Shown here piece after piece: positions 9,902-18,961 of a DNA stretch of 64,000 nucleotides; position 1 is the first letter of the stretch, and every line of letters begins with the position of its first letter. Source of the stretch: Endomicrobiaceae bacterium (GTDB lineage: Bacteria > Elusimicrobiota > Endomicrobiia > Endomicrobiales > Endomicrobiaceae); contig JAQVBD010000001.1 in the NCBI GenBank assembly GCA_028690485.1, positions 27,355 to 91,354 on the forward strand. The letters run 5' to 3'. The notes under the pieces were generated by a model that made no database searches, had not been told where the DNA came from, and saw only the letters and a list, made by a program, of their open reading frames with translations. The translations under genes and the position numbers were made by a program.

Positions 9902-11071
9902 ATGCAAATTAAATACAATGATAAATTAGGTAAATTACCTCCATATCTTTTTATTGAAATAGATAGAAAGAAAAAAGAGGCAATAAAAAGAGGTGCAGAC
10001 ATAATATCTTTAGGTGTTGGTGATCCTGATATGCCTACTCCAGATCATATAATAAAAGCCGGACAACAAGCTCTTGCTAAACATGCAAATCATCAGTATC
10101 CTTTTGGTGCAGGTATGATTTCTTTTAGAAAAGCAGTTTCTGATTGGTATAAAGCAAGATTTAATGTCGATTTGAATGCAGAAGATGAAGTTTGTGCTTT
10201 AATAGGTTCTAAAGAAGGGATAGGTCATATGCACTTGGCATTTATAAATCCAGGAGATGTTGTTTTAATTCCAGAACCAGGATATCCAGTGTATAATACA
10301 GGTACAATATTTACAGATGGTCAGCCATATTTTATGCCATTGTTAGAAAAGAATGGATTTCTGCCGGATTTGGATGCTATTCCATCAGATATTTTGAAAA
10401 AATCAAAAATTATATTTATTAATTATCCGAATAATCCTACAGCAGCTGTTGCTCCTAAAGAATTTTATGTGAAGCTTGTAGAATTTGCGAAAAAAAATAA
10501 CATTATTGTTGCACATGACAGTGCATATTCTGAAATTTATTATGATGAAAATGAAAAGCCTATGAGTTTTCTTGAAGTTGAAGGGGCAAAAGAAGTTGGT
10601 GTTGAATTTCATTCATTATCAAAAACTTATAATATGACTGGATGGAGAATTGGGTGGGTTTGTGGTAATAAAGAAGTTGTTTCAGCAATTGCAAAAGTTA
10701 AAGATAATTATGATTCTGGTGTTTTTCAAGCAGTTCAAGAGGCAGGTATTACTGCACTTACATTTTCACAAGATTGTGTGGAAGAAATAAGAAAAATATA
10801 TAAAGAAAGAAGAGATGCTCTTTGTAATGGTTTAATTGAATTAGGGTGGAATGTCACAAAACCAAAAGCAACATTCTATGTATGGGCAAAAATCCCTAAA
10901 GGATATACATCTTCACAGATTGTCGGAAAACTTTTAGATGAATGTGCAATTGTATGTACTCCGGGTAATGGTTTAGGAAAATCTGGTGAAGGATATGTTA
11001 GATTTGCATTGACTGTTGGTGTTCCAAGAATTAAAGAAGCTTTAGCAAGAATAGCTAAGATTAAGTGGTAA
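9902..11071 (+). CDS. dapL: LL-diaminopimelate aminotransferase
   Basis: PLP enzyme making LL-diaminopimelate directly from tetrahydrodipicolinate and glutamate, replacing the succinylase or acetylase steps. 389 residues, fold-type I. Seen: 'GVGDPDMPTP', 'YPNNPTAA' (PLP pyridine/phosphate region), the Schiff-base Lys in 'SLSKTYNMTGWRIGW' near residue 236, and 'VRFALTV' near the end. Clustering with dapA, dapB, dapF and lysA makes DapL far more likely than another class I aminotransferase. It has its own TATAAT box (9852-9857) without a clear -35 and a strong AAAGGAG site, so it can be transcribed separately. Confidence 0.93.
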   Translation: MQIKYNDKLGKLPPYLFIEIDRKKKEAIKRGADIISLGVGDPDMPTPDHIIKAGQQALAKHANHQYPFGAGMISFRKAVSDWYKARFNVDLNAEDEVCALIGSKEGIGHMHLAFINPGDVVLIPEPGYPVYNTGTIFTDGQPYFMPLLEKNGFLPDLDAIPSDILKKSKIIFINYPNNPTAAVAPKEFYVKLVEFAKKNNIIVAHDSAYSEIYYDENEKPMSFLEVEGAKEVGVEFHSLSKTYNMTGWRIGWVCGNKEVVSAIAKVKDNYDSGVFQAVQEAGITALTFSQDCVEEIRKIYKERRDALCNGLIELGWNVTKPKATFYVWAKIPKGYTSSQIVGKLLDECAIVCTPGNGLGKSGEGYVRFALTVGVPRIKEALARIAKIKW

Positions 11072-11102
11072 TATAATACATAAATTTTTAAGTTATAGTT
11101 TG

Positions 11103-11140
11103 ATATCGCAAGTATTTATAAATACTTGCGATATTTTTTT
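11103..11140 (+). terminator. Intrinsic terminator after dapL
   Basis: Perfect 16-base inverted repeat (arms 11103-11118 and 11119-11134), forming a stem of about 13-14 bp once a small loop is allowed, followed by a run of T (11135-11140). It closes the dap/lys region. Confidence 0.9.
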
Positions 11141-11161
11141 CTCAAAAAATTATTAGATTTT

Positions 11162-11169
11162 GATATAAT
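11162..11169 (+). promoter_or_regulatory. Extended -10 promoter of folK
   Basis: TGATATAAT: TATAAT at 11164-11169 with the upstream TG of an extended -10 element, right after the dapL terminator. No good -35 hexamer is visible. Start would be near 11176, about 33 bases before folK. Confidence 0.55.
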
Positions 11170-11208
11170 CGTTGTGTATTAAAATAATATGTTAAAAGAG
11201 AAGTATTG

Positions 11209-11685
11209 ATGAATATATATTTATCATTCGGTTCAAATGTCGGTAATAGACAAAAACATATAGAAGATGCCATATCGGAACTATCTAAAAACAATATTAA
11301 ACAAATCAAGAAATCATCTTTGTATGAAACTTTTCCAATTGGCCCACAACAACGAAAATTTTATAATTTAGTTGGAAAATTTGAAACTAATTTGTCAGCT
11401 GAAGAGTTACTTAAAGTGCTAAAAGATATAGAAAAAAAAATAGGTAGAATAAAAACTTTTAGATGGGGACCGAGAGTTATAGACATAGATATTTTATTTT
11501 ATGGGAATAAAATTGTTAATTTAAAAAAATTAGTTATTCCACATAAAGAAATTATAAATAGATTATTTGTTCTTTATCCTATGAATGAAATATCTTCAAA
11601 CTTCGTACATCCAAGCATCAAGAAAACAATAAAAACAATTCTAAAAGAATTTTTAAAAAATACTGATAAAATTTGTAAATCATAA
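11209..11685 (+). CDS. folK: 6-hydroxymethyl-7,8-dihydropterin pyrophosphokinase
   Basis: ATP-dependent pyrophosphorylation step of folate synthesis. 158 residues, normal size. 'YLSFGSNVGNR' at the N-terminus is the pterin site, and 'GRIKTFRWGPRVIDIDIL' contains the R-W-GPR-DIDI signature binding ATP and magnesium. The ATG at 11209 is preferred over a TTG one codon earlier because AAGAGAAG is well spaced from it. It stands alone from other folate genes here. Confidence 0.93.
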   Translation: MNIYLSFGSNVGNRQKHIEDAISELSKNNIKQIKKSSLYETFPIGPQQRKFYNLVGKFETNLSAEELLKVLKDIEKKIGRIKTFRWGPRVIDIDILFYGNKIVNLKKLVIPHKEIINRLFVLYPMNEISSNFVHPSIKKTIKTILKEFLKNTDKICKS

Positions 11686-11757
11686 ATTGAATTCATATTG
11701 TTTTTATTCATATTTTTGTATAATTACAAATATTATAAAAAAGGGAAAAGAGCGAAG

Positions 11758-13095
11758 ATGAAAAAAACAGATATAAAAAAACTTTTAAAATCAGCAGAAA
11801 AACCGGCACAAGATGCAAGAAGATTGCATCCGTTCTATAGAGGGAAAATAGAGGTTGTTCCAAAGTGCAGAGTAAGAGATTTTAATGATTTTGCAATTTG
11901 GTATAGTCCGGGAGTTGCGTCTGTATGTCTCGATATTAATAAAAATTTAGAGTTAGCTTATGAATATACGAATAAATGGAATACTGTTGCTGTTGTAAGT
12001 GATGGGACAAGAGTTCTTGGCCTTGGAGATATAGGACCTGAAGCTTCAATGCCTGTAATGGAAGGGAAAGCTTTATTATACAAATACTTAGGTGGAGTTG
12101 ATGCTTTTCCTATATGTCTTGGAACAAAAGATCAACAAGAAATTATAAATACAGTTAAAATTTTGCAACCTTCTTTCGGCGGAGTAAATCTTGAGGATAT
12201 TGCACAGCCAAAATGTTTTCCAATATTAAATACACTTAGGAAGGAATGTCATATTCCTGTTTGGCATGATGATCAGCAGGGGACGGCTTTAGTTACTTTA
12301 GCAGGACTTATAAATGCATTAAAAGTTGTAAATAAAAAAATATCAAAAATCAAAATAGCTCTTATAGGAGCTGGTGCTGCTAATATGTGCATTGCAAGGA
12401 TTATAATGTTGTATGGTGCAAATCCTGCTAATATTATAATGACAGATTTAGGAGGTACATTACATAAGGGAAGAACTGAATTTAAAATTGCACAGCCTGA
12501 AAAATGGGATATGTGTGTTCAAACAAATGCTCAGGGAGTTCTTGGCGGAATCAAAGAAACTATGGAAAATGCTGATGTTGTTATTTCTTTAGCAGCCCCT
12601 GGACCAAATGTAATAAAAAAAGAATGGATAAAAGGTATGGCAAAAAATCCTATAGTTTTTGCATGTGCTAACCCTGTCCCTGAAATATGGCCTTGGGAAG
12701 CAATAGAAGCTGGAGCAGCTGTTGTTGCTACAGGAAGAAGTGATTTCGAAAATCAGGTAAATAATTCTTTGGGATTTCCAGGTGTTTTTAGAGGGACTTT
12801 AGATGCTAGAGCAAAAACAATAACGGATAATATGTGTATTACAGCTGCAGAAGAACTTGCATCATGTATTCCTAATAATAAAATAAAACCTAATAAAATA
12901 CTTCCTACAATGGATGATTGGCAATTATATCCGAGAGTTGCAGCTGCAGTTGGAGTAAAAGCAATAAAAGAAAAAGTTGCAGATAAAAAAATGACATATG
13001 ATCAGTTTTATGACCAAGCTGTGAAAATGATAAAAAGAAGCAGAGCAATTACATCAAACATGATGCAGGAAGGATTGATAAAATCTTCAAAATAA
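11758..13095 (+). CDS. Malic enzyme (malate dehydrogenase, oxaloacetate-decarboxylating)
   Basis: Oxidative decarboxylation of malate to pyruvate with NAD(P). 445 residues, the short bacterial form without the phosphotransacetylase-like C-terminal domain of MaeB. Motifs: '[10 protein letters not shown]' with the active-site Tyr, the lysine region '[10 protein letters not shown]', '[10 protein letters not shown]' metal-binding aspartates, and the Rossmann loop '[12 protein letters not shown]'. I start at ATG 11758; an upstream in-frame TTG at 11698 would add a hydrophobic, poorly coded extension. A TATAAT box at 11719-11724 lies just upstream. Followed by the TPR lipoprotein and fumarase genes, which supports a C4-dicarboxylate role. 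Confidence 0.92.
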   Translation: MKKTDIKKLLKSAEKPAQDARRLHPFYRGKIEVVPKCRVRDFNDFAIWYSPGVASVCLDINKNLELAYEYTNKWNTVAVVSDGTRVLGLGDIGPEASMPVMEGKALLYKYLGGVDAFPICLGTKDQQEIINTVKILQPSFGGVNLEDIAQPKCFPILNTLRKECHIPVWHDDQQGTALVTLAGLINALKVVNKKISKIKIALIGAGAANMCIARIIMLYGANPANIIMTDLGGTLHKGRTEFKIAQPEKWDMCVQTNAQGVLGGIKETMENADVVISLAAPGPNVIKKEWIKGMAKNPIVFACANPVPEIWPWEAIEAGAAVVATGRSDFENQVNNSLGFPGVFRGTLDARAKTITDNMCITAAEELASCIPNNKIKPNKILPTMDDWQLYPRVAAAVGVKAIKEKVADKKMTYDQFYDQAVKMIKRSRAITSNMMQEGLIKSSK

Positions 13096-13112
13096 GAGGA
13101 GAGAAAAATCTT

Positions 13113-14084
13113 ATGAAAAAGTATAGTCTTTTGTTGTTTTGCACACTTTTTATTGGATCAATGTTTTTTGTTTCTTGTAGAGATTTACAAAATTCATCAA
13201 ATGATATTTCTAAAGAGTATCTTAGCAAGTTGAAAGTAGAAATAAGTAATTATACAAACGCAATTAAAGAAAACCCTAAAGATGAAAGTGCTTATGTAAA
13301 TAGGGCTAATGTTAAAAAAATAATAGGTGATTATAAAGGTGCAGTTGAAGATTTTACAAAAGCTATAGAATTAAATCCTACAAATTATTCTTTATATTAT
13401 AATAGAGCATGGTTGCACGAGTATTTTAGATCTTTTGTTAATGCAATAAAAGATTTAGATAAAGTCGCCGAATTAACTCCTAAAAATGATAGGGTGTATA
13501 TTGATAGAGGTGAATTTAAAGAAAAAATAGGTGATTATCAAGGAGCAATATACGATTATACAATTGCTATAGATTTGAACCAAAATAATGATAGACCATA
13601 TGAAAAAAGAGGGCATATAAGAAGTATGCTTGGTGATAAAGCGGGTGCAATTGCAGATTTTACTAGAGCTATAAAAATTAATCCTATTAATACAAATGCT
13701 TATAAAGGCAGAGGATATAGTATAGATATAAAATCAGATTATAAAAAAGCAATTGCAGATTTTGAAAAAATTGTTAAATTAACACCAAATGATGCAGATG
13801 CTTATGATAATTTAGCAAATGCAAAAAGAAATTTTGGGGATTTAAAAGGAGCAGTTGAATCGTATAATAAAGCTATAGAATTAAATCCAAATCATATGCA
13901 TGCATATTCTAATATAGCTATGGCAAAAAAAGAAGAAGGTAATTTAGATGGAGCATTATTAGATTTGCAAAAAGCTATTCAATTGGATCCTGCAAATAAA
14001 AATATTCAAAATGATATAAATAAATTAAAAAAAGAAATTGAAAAACAAGCTAAGGAAATTACTTTAACATTACAGAAACCGTAA
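13113..14084 (+). CDS. TPR-repeat lipoprotein
   Basis: 323 residues. A signal peptide of about 21 residues ends in the lipobox 'FVSC', so the mature protein is predicted to be lipid-anchored at Cys22. Seven consecutive TPR units of 34 residues fill residues about 50-290, each ending in a variant of 'AIELNP'; the C-terminus is a charged helix. TPR proteins are protein-binding scaffolds; no partner can be named. It lies 17 bases after malic enzyme, and its stop directly abuts the fumarase start, so it is in the same operon. Confidence 0.85.
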   Translation: MKKYSLLLFCTLFIGSMFFVSCRDLQNSSNDISKEYLSKLKVEISNYTNAIKENPKDESAYVNRANVKKIIGDYKGAVEDFTKAIELNPTNYSLYYNRAWLHEYFRSFVNAIKDLDKVAELTPKNDRVYIDRGEFKEKIGDYQGAIYDYTIAIDLNQNNDRPYEKRGHIRSMLGDKAGAIADFTRAIKINPINTNAYKGRGYSIDIKSDYKKAIADFEKIVKLTPNDADAYDNLANAKRNFGDLKGAVESYNKAIELNPNHMHAYSNIAMAKKEEGNLDGALLDLQKAIQLDPANKNIQNDINKLKKEIEKQAKEITLTLQKP

Positions 14085-14924
14085 ATGAGAGAAATAAATA
14101 GTAAAGATATTATATTGCAAGTAGAAAAAATGTGTGCAGATATAAATTATAATCTGCCAAGTGATGTTACTGCTTGTATAGAAGCTATAGTAAAAAATGA
14201 TAAAACAATATCTGATAATATTTTACAAGAGATTTTGCAGAATGTTAAAATAGCACAAAAAGAAGCTGTTGCATTATGTCAAGATACAGGTACTGCTAAT
14301 TTTTTTATTAAAATAGGTAAAGATGTTAATATCATTGGAGATGATATAAATATATCAATAAATAAAGGTGTTGAAAGAGGCTATAAAAAATATTTTTTAA
14401 GAAAATCTATAGTTTCAGATCCAATTGATAGAATAAATACGCAAACTAATACACCTTCAAATATTTATTTTGATTTTGTTGACGGCGATAAAATAGAAAT
14501 TACAATGCTTGCAAAAGGCGGAGGAAGTGAAAATGCAAGTGCATTAAAAATGTTAGTGCCTTCTGAAGGTTGGAAAGGTATAAAACAATTTGTTATTGAA
14601 GCAATAAAGCAGAAGGGAGCAAATGCTTGTCCTCCATTAATAGTTGGAGTTGGGATAGGTGGTGATTTTGCTTCTGTTGGATTACTTGCAAAAAAAGCAC
14701 TTCTTAGGGAAATTGGATCTAATAATATATCTAAAGATTATAGTGACAGGGAAAACGAATTATTAGAAGAAATAAATAAACTTGGAATTGGACCTATGGG
14801 ATTGGGAGGAAAAATAACAGCACTTGCTGCTTTTATTGAAACAAAACCTTGTCATATAGCATCTCTTCCGGTAGCAGTTAATATTCAATGTCATTCGTGT
14901 AGAAGAAAAACAATAATTTTATGA
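14085..14924 (+). CDS. Class I fumarate hydratase, alpha subunit
   Basis: Iron-sulphur N-terminal half of the two-subunit fumarase/L(+)-tartrate dehydratase family; reversible hydration of fumarate to malate. 279 residues. The [4Fe-4S] cysteine candidates are in 'ALCQDTGTA' (near residue 66), 'ANACPPLIVG' (near residue 185) and the C-terminal 'IQCHSCR' region. 'VGVGIGGDFASV' is typical. It begins on the base after the TPR gene stop with no visible ribosome binding site beyond coupling, and overlaps the beta gene by 4 bases. Tartrate dehydratase is the alternative, but malic enzyme nearby favours fumarase. Oxygen sensitivity of such clusters fits an anaerobe. Confidence 0.88.
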   Translation: MREINSKDIILQVEKMCADINYNLPSDVTACIEAIVKNDKTISDNILQEILQNVKIAQKEAVALCQDTGTANFFIKIGKDVNIIGDDINISINKGVERGYKKYFLRKSIVSDPIDRINTQTNTPSNIYFDFVDGDKIEITMLAKGGGSENASALKMLVPSEGWKGIKQFVIEAIKQKGANACPPLIVGVGIGGDFASVGLLAKKALLREIGSNNISKDYSDRENELLEEINKLGIGPMGLGGKITALAAFIETKPCHIASLPVAVNIQCHSCRRKTIIL

Positions 14925-15457
14925 AAATTACAATAGAAACATTAATAAGAAATATCAAAGATTATAAGATTGGTACCAAAATAGAATTGTCAGGAATAAT
15001 TTATACTGCTAGAGACCAAGCACATAAAAGACTTGTTAGTTTAATTGATAATTCTAAGCAATTACCTATTAATTTACAAAACGCTTGTATATATTATTGT
15101 GGACCTTGTCCAAGAAGTAGTGACAAGGTTATAGGTTCATGCGGACCAACAACATCTTCAAGAATGGATATATATACTCCCAAAATGTTATCTAATGGTG
15201 TTAAATTGTTAGTAGGTAAAGGGAACAGAAGTAAAGCTGTTGTAGAAGCAATAAAGCAAAATAAAGCGATATATCTTCTTGCTACAGGAGGAGTTGGGGC
15301 ATTAATATCACAAAAAGTTAAAAAAGCAAAATTAATTGCATTTGAAGATTTAGGTCCGGAAGCAATATACGAATTAGTAGTTGAAGATTTCCCATTGACT
15401 GTTGGTATTGATTGTTTTGGTAATAATTTATTTGATGAGAGAGAAAAATGTTTTTAG
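14921..15457 (+). CDS. Class I fumarate hydratase, beta subunit
   Basis: C-terminal swivelling half of the heteromeric fumarase. 178 residues with 'GSCGPTTSSRMD', 'LLVGKGNRS', 'LATGGVGALI' and 'FEDLGPEAIYEL', all standard for the FumB-C/TtdB domain. It must pair with the alpha subunit to complete the active site. It overlaps coaX by 10 bases. Confidence 0.9.
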   Translation: MKITIETLIRNIKDYKIGTKIELSGIIYTARDQAHKRLVSLIDNSKQLPINLQNACIYYCGPCPRSSDKVIGSCGPTTSSRMDIYTPKMLSNGVKLLVGKGNRSKAVVEAIKQNKAIYLLATGGVGALISQKVKKAKLIAFEDLGPEAIYELVVEDFPLTVGIDCFGNNLFDEREKCF

Positions 15458-16239
15458 CTATAGATATTGGTAATACAAATATTACATTAGGTTTGTTCAA
15501 GTTTAAAGAGAATATAGTTGAAAAAAATCCAATAAGAATTTGGAGAATTGCTACTTCGAAAAAGAAAACAGTTGATGAATATGCAACTACAATTTTAGAC
15601 ATTTTTCATTATTCGGATATGGATGAAAAAAAACTTAAAGCAATTGCAATCGCAAGTGTAGTTCCTTCATTAGATAATGTGTTTTTAGAATTAACAGATT
15701 TATATTTCAAAAAAAGAGCATTTTTTGTAACAACTAAAAAATCCGGGGGCTTAAAGGTTTCTTATGGTAATCCGGAAGAAGTCGGGGCTGATAGAATTGC
15801 AGATGCTGTTGCTGTTTACAAAATGTATGGGGGACCTGCAATTGTTATAGATTTTGGTACAGCAACAACTTTTGATTGTATAGATGCAAAAGGGAATTAT
15901 TTAGGTGGAGCTATTGCTCCGGGACCAGCTATATCAGCAGAATCTTTAACACAAAAAACAGCAAAGTTACCATCTGTTCATATTGAATTACCACAACATC
16001 CTATTGGAAGATCCACAGTCGAGTGTATTCAGTCTGGTTTATATTATGGGTATATAGGACTTGTAAAAGAGATTTTATTAAGGTTAAGACAAAAAATGCA
16101 GCCTAATGTGAAAATTATTGCAACAGGTGGTTTAGCTAATCTTATATCAAAGGAAATTCAAGAAATAAAAAATATTGTTCCGGAGCTTACTTTAGAGGGT
16201 ATAAGGATTATTTGGCAAAAAGAAAATGGGAAGAAATAA
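15448..16239 (+). CDS. coaX: Type III pantothenate kinase
   Basis: First step of coenzyme A synthesis from pantothenate; ASKHA-fold kinase insensitive to CoA feedback in characterised members. 263 residues. Phosphate loops 'DIGNTNITLGLF' at the N-terminus and 'DFGTATTFDCID' in the middle, plus 'GADRIADAVA' and 'ATGGLA'. Two other CoA genes occur in the window (coaE at 37657, coaD at 54476), so the late CoA pathway is spread over three operons. Confidence 0.95.
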   Translation: MFLAIDIGNTNITLGLFKFKENIVEKNPIRIWRIATSKKKTVDEYATTILDIFHYSDMDEKKLKAIAIASVVPSLDNVFLELTDLYFKKRAFFVTTKKSGGLKVSYGNPEEVGADRIADAVAVYKMYGGPAIVIDFGTATTFDCIDAKGNYLGGAIAPGPAISAESLTQKTAKLPSVHIELPQHPIGRSTVECIQSGLYYGYIGLVKEILLRLRQKMQPNVKIIATGGLANLISKEIQEIKNIVPELTLEGIRIIWQKENGKK

Positions 16240-16254
16240 AATATTGGAGAGATT

Positions 16255-16992
16255 ATGAAAAAAGTTTTTTTAATTTTTGGTTTTGTTTGTTTTATGGGAG
16301 CTTCTGCTTTTGCAGGTCCGTTTGATAAGTTTAATTCTGTTTTGGATGGAGCAACAACTGATAAACAGGCACAGAAATATTTAGATAATCTTGCATCAGA
16401 TTTAGGCTCTGTTATGACAGGCGGCAGTTTCGGAGTTTCCAGTAGTTTAGGCCTTGCAAATTTTAATTTAAATGTAAGACTTGCAAACACAAATGTTTCA
16501 AATGAGATAATGGATGCTGAAGGTACAACTGTTTTGTATATGCCGATTTTACAGGCAGAGTTTGGGTTACCTTATGATATAGATTTGATTGGAAGATATT
16601 CTTATTCTTATGATTCAAGTTTGTATGGACTTGGAGCAAGATATACCGTATATGATAGTTCTGTAATGTTTATTCCTTCAGTTTCAGTTCAAGGTATTTA
16701 TAGTATATTAAAAACGAATGCCGGTGATAATAAATTAGATACAGATAATATTGCTTTGGCAACTGTTGCAACATTTGGTATTCCTTTTGTAACACCTTAT
16801 GTAGGTATTGGATGGGATACGACAACTGTTAAACCGCAATCTTCAAATAAACAATATTTGTCAGGAACAGCATCTAATGTCGGATATTCAGCAGGTGTTG
16901 CTATTTCTGTTTTAATGATAAATGGGAATGTAGGCGTTACAATTTATGATGGTGAACCAAATTACAATTTTGGTATTAGCGCAGGATTTTAA
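16255..16992 (+). CDS. Predicted outer-membrane beta-barrel protein, unknown
   Basis: 245 residues. An N-terminal signal peptide ends at 'ASAFAG'; the rest alternates polar and hydrophobic residues in short strands rich in Gly, Tyr and Ser, and the protein ends in phenylalanine ('ISAGF'), as outer-membrane barrels commonly do. I do not recognise a family. RBS TTGGAGAG precedes it, 15 bases after coaX. Presence of such a protein supports a didermal envelope. Confidence 0.65.
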   Translation: MKKVFLIFGFVCFMGASAFAGPFDKFNSVLDGATTDKQAQKYLDNLASDLGSVMTGGSFGVSSSLGLANFNLNVRLANTNVSNEIMDAEGTTVLYMPILQAEFGLPYDIDLIGRYSYSYDSSLYGLGARYTVYDSSVMFIPSVSVQGIYSILKTNAGDNKLDTDNIALATVATFGIPFVTPYVGIGWDTTTVKPQSSNKQYLSGTASNVGYSAGVAISVLMINGNVGVTIYDGEPNYNFGISAGF

Positions 16993-17011
16993 TATGGATA
17001 TAAAATAAAAT

Positions 17012-17020
17012 TGCTATAAT
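17012..17020 (+). promoter_or_regulatory. Extended -10 promoter placed right before a start codon
   Basis: TGCTATAAT with TATAAT at 17015-17020. The next gene begins at 17029, only 8 bases after the -10 hexamer, so the predicted transcript start nearly coincides with the ATG. Confidence 0.55.
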
Positions 17021-17028
17021 AAACAACA

Positions 17029-17715
17029 ATGAAAATCTTAAGAGTCATTATATCAATTTTAATGTTACCGTTACTTGCAGTTTTAATGTATCATTTTGTA
17101 CAGCTATTTTTCGTTTTTGCTAGTAAAACAAGTACACAATTTGCTCCTTTTTGGATTGGAATAATTGCATATTTTTTATTTCAAATTATATTTTTTAAAC
17201 CAATGAGTAGTTATGTTTTTGGTCATGAATTAACTCATGCGATAACAGGACTTCTTAGTGGGGCACAAATTAAAAAATTTAAAGTATCACAAAATAAAGG
17301 GAGTATTTCTCTTACAAAAGATAATGTTTTAATTACATTATCTCCTTATTTTCTCCCATTATATTCAATAATAATTATTATAATATATTTAAGTTTAGCA
17401 TGGTTTATTGATACTAAACCATTTTATCCGTATTATTTGTTTTTATCAGGAATGGCTTTGTCTTTCCATTATGCACTAACTTTTTATGCAATAAAAGTTG
17501 GGCAGGAAGATATGAAAGTATATGGAAAATTTTTCTCTTTAGTTTTTGTATGTTTTGTGAATACAATAATAGTTATTTTTGTTTTAGCTTTAATCTTCCC
17601 TTATAGTATAAATATAAAAGATTTTTTCATTGATGTTTTTTATAATGCAATTTATGTATATAAATATATTTTTGTAGGAGTTTATCAATGCTTTGGTTCC
17701 CTGAAGATGAAATAA
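17029..17715 (+). CDS. Membrane metalloprotease-like protein with HELTH motif
   Basis: 228 residues, five or six predicted membrane helices. The zinc-protease signature HExxH appears as 'GHELTHAI' at residues 66-70, near the start of a membrane segment as in M50 site-2-type proteases. The second M50 metal-ligand motif (N/D-PDG) is not visible, so catalytic activity is uncertain. No ribosome binding site lies upstream, consistent with a leaderless message. It overlaps the following kinase-like gene by 28 bases. Confidence 0.6.
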   Translation: MKILRVIISILMLPLLAVLMYHFVQLFFVFASKTSTQFAPFWIGIIAYFLFQIIFFKPMSSYVFGHELTHAITGLLSGAQIKKFKVSQNKGSISLTKDNVLITLSPYFLPLYSIIIIIIYLSLAWFIDTKPFYPYYLFLSGMALSFHYALTFYAIKVGQEDMKVYGKFFSLVFVCFVNTIIVIFVLALIFPYSINIKDFFIDVFYNAIYVYKYIFVGVYQCFGSLKMK

Positions 17716-18272
17716 AAAGAAAAGTTTTTCATATTTTAACATTAATTTATGTGCTGGCTTTTTGGTATTTGCCAAAGACATTTGTGTTAACATGTCTTTT
17801 TATAGCAATAATAATAGTTTTAATTGCTGAAATTATAAGATCTAAAAATGAAAAATTTAATATTTTTATTTTAAAAATATTAGGTGGTGTTCATAGAAAA
17901 TCAGAAGAACATAAAATCAGTGGGCTTCCATGGACATTATCAGGTGCATTTCTAACAATATTCTTATTTGAAGATAAAACATTTGTTTTAGTAAGTTTTC
18001 TATATTTAGCTTTTGGTGATGCAGTTGCAGCTCTTTTTGGAAAAGCTTTTGGGAAACATAAAATATATGCAGGTAAATCTTTAGAGGGAAGTGTAGCTTG
18101 TTTTATAGCTTGTTTTATTGTTGGATTATTTGTATTATCATCATGGCAGTTTGCTTTAGCAGGAGCAGTAATTGCAGCATTTATAGAAACTATTCCATGG
18201 CCGCTTAGTGATAATTTTTGGATGCAAATATTAAATGCAGGAATATTAACTTATATAGCGAGATTTTTTTAA
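17688..18272 (+). CDS. Dolichol/phytol-kinase-like membrane protein
   Basis: 194 residues with about six membrane helices. The motifs 'RKVFHI' at the N-terminus, 'SEEHKISGLPWTL' in the middle, and 'GDAVAALFGKAFGKHK' followed by 'KSLEGS' match the CTP-dependent polyprenol/phytol/diacylglycerol kinase family (SEC59/DGK1-like), which is related to CdsA cytidylyltransferases. The lipid substrate cannot be told. RBS GTAGGAG lies within the end of the preceding gene, so translation is coupled. Confidence 0.75.
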   Translation: MLWFPEDEIKRKVFHILTLIYVLAFWYLPKTFVLTCLFIAIIIVLIAEIIRSKNEKFNIFILKILGGVHRKSEEHKISGLPWTLSGAFLTIFLFEDKTFVLVSFLYLAFGDAVAALFGKAFGKHKIYAGKSLEGSVACFIACFIVGLFVLSSWQFALAGAVIAAFIETIPWPLSDNFWMQILNAGILTYIARFF

Positions 18273-18276
18273 AAAA

Positions 18277-18948
18277 ATGAAAAAAATATTTTTAATTTTA
18301 TGTTGTTTACATTTCGTATCTTTTCTTTATGCTAGTAATGTTTTCTATGCTAATGGAGAATCAACTAAAAAACAAATAGCATTAACTTTTGATGACGGAC
18401 CTGGGGCAGCTACAGAAGAAATACTAAAAATATTGAAAGATAAAGATGTGAAAGCTACATTCTTTTTGCTGGGTGTTTCAATACAACCTAAAAAACAATT
18501 AGTAAAAGATATTTATGAACAAGGACATCAAATTGCAAATCATACATATAATCATTTTAATTTTTATAAATATAAAAAAGATGATATACATGAAAAAATG
18601 CAAGAAGAATTATTGAAATGTGAACAGCTAATAAATAAAATTATTGATTATAAAACTAAGATAGTAAGATTTCCACATGGTTTTTCAAGAAATTTGGCAA
18701 AACAAATTGCTAAAGAAAATGAATATATAATTGTGACTTGGTCTTTTGGATGTGATTGGCAAACAAAATTATCACGAGATGAAATGTATGAACAATATAA
18801 AAAAAATATTAAATCAGGAGCAATATTCTTAATGCATGATCTTGGGAAAAATAAAAAAGTTGTTAGCTTTTTACCTCAATTGATTGATGATATAAAAAAA
18901 GAAGGTTATGAATTAGTCACTATCAATGAACTTTTAAATATAAAATAG
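18277..18948 (+). CDS. Polysaccharide deacetylase (NodB domain), secreted
   Basis: Metal-dependent deacetylase of N-acetylated sugars in peptidoglycan or surface polysaccharide. 223 residues: signal peptide up to about residue 20 ('LYAS'), catalytic 'LTFDDGPG' with the metal-binding aspartate near residue 40, and 'ANHTYNH' with the two histidine ligands near residues 88-92. 'RFPHG' is the third motif (usually RxPxG, here with His), and 'HD' near the end is motif five. Its neighbours are also envelope-related. Confidence 0.85.
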   Translation: MKKIFLILCCLHFVSFLYASNVFYANGESTKKQIALTFDDGPGAATEEILKILKDKDVKATFFLLGVSIQPKKQLVKDIYEQGHQIANHTYNHFNFYKYKKDDIHEKMQEELLKCEQLINKIIDYKTKIVRFPHGFSRNLAKQIAKENEYIIVTWSFGCDWQTKLSRDEMYEQYKKNIKSGAIFLMHDLGKNKKVVSFLPQLIDDIKKEGYELVTINELLNIK

Positions 18949-18961
18949 TTTGGGGGGAAGA

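Noticed and set aside
11698..11757. Upstream TTG start for malic enzyme, and similar TTG extensions for trxA, pilD and the TM1266-like gene
   Set aside because: In each case the extension runs into promoter or ribosome-binding sequence, while a downstream ATG has a well-placed site and matches the family's N-terminus.
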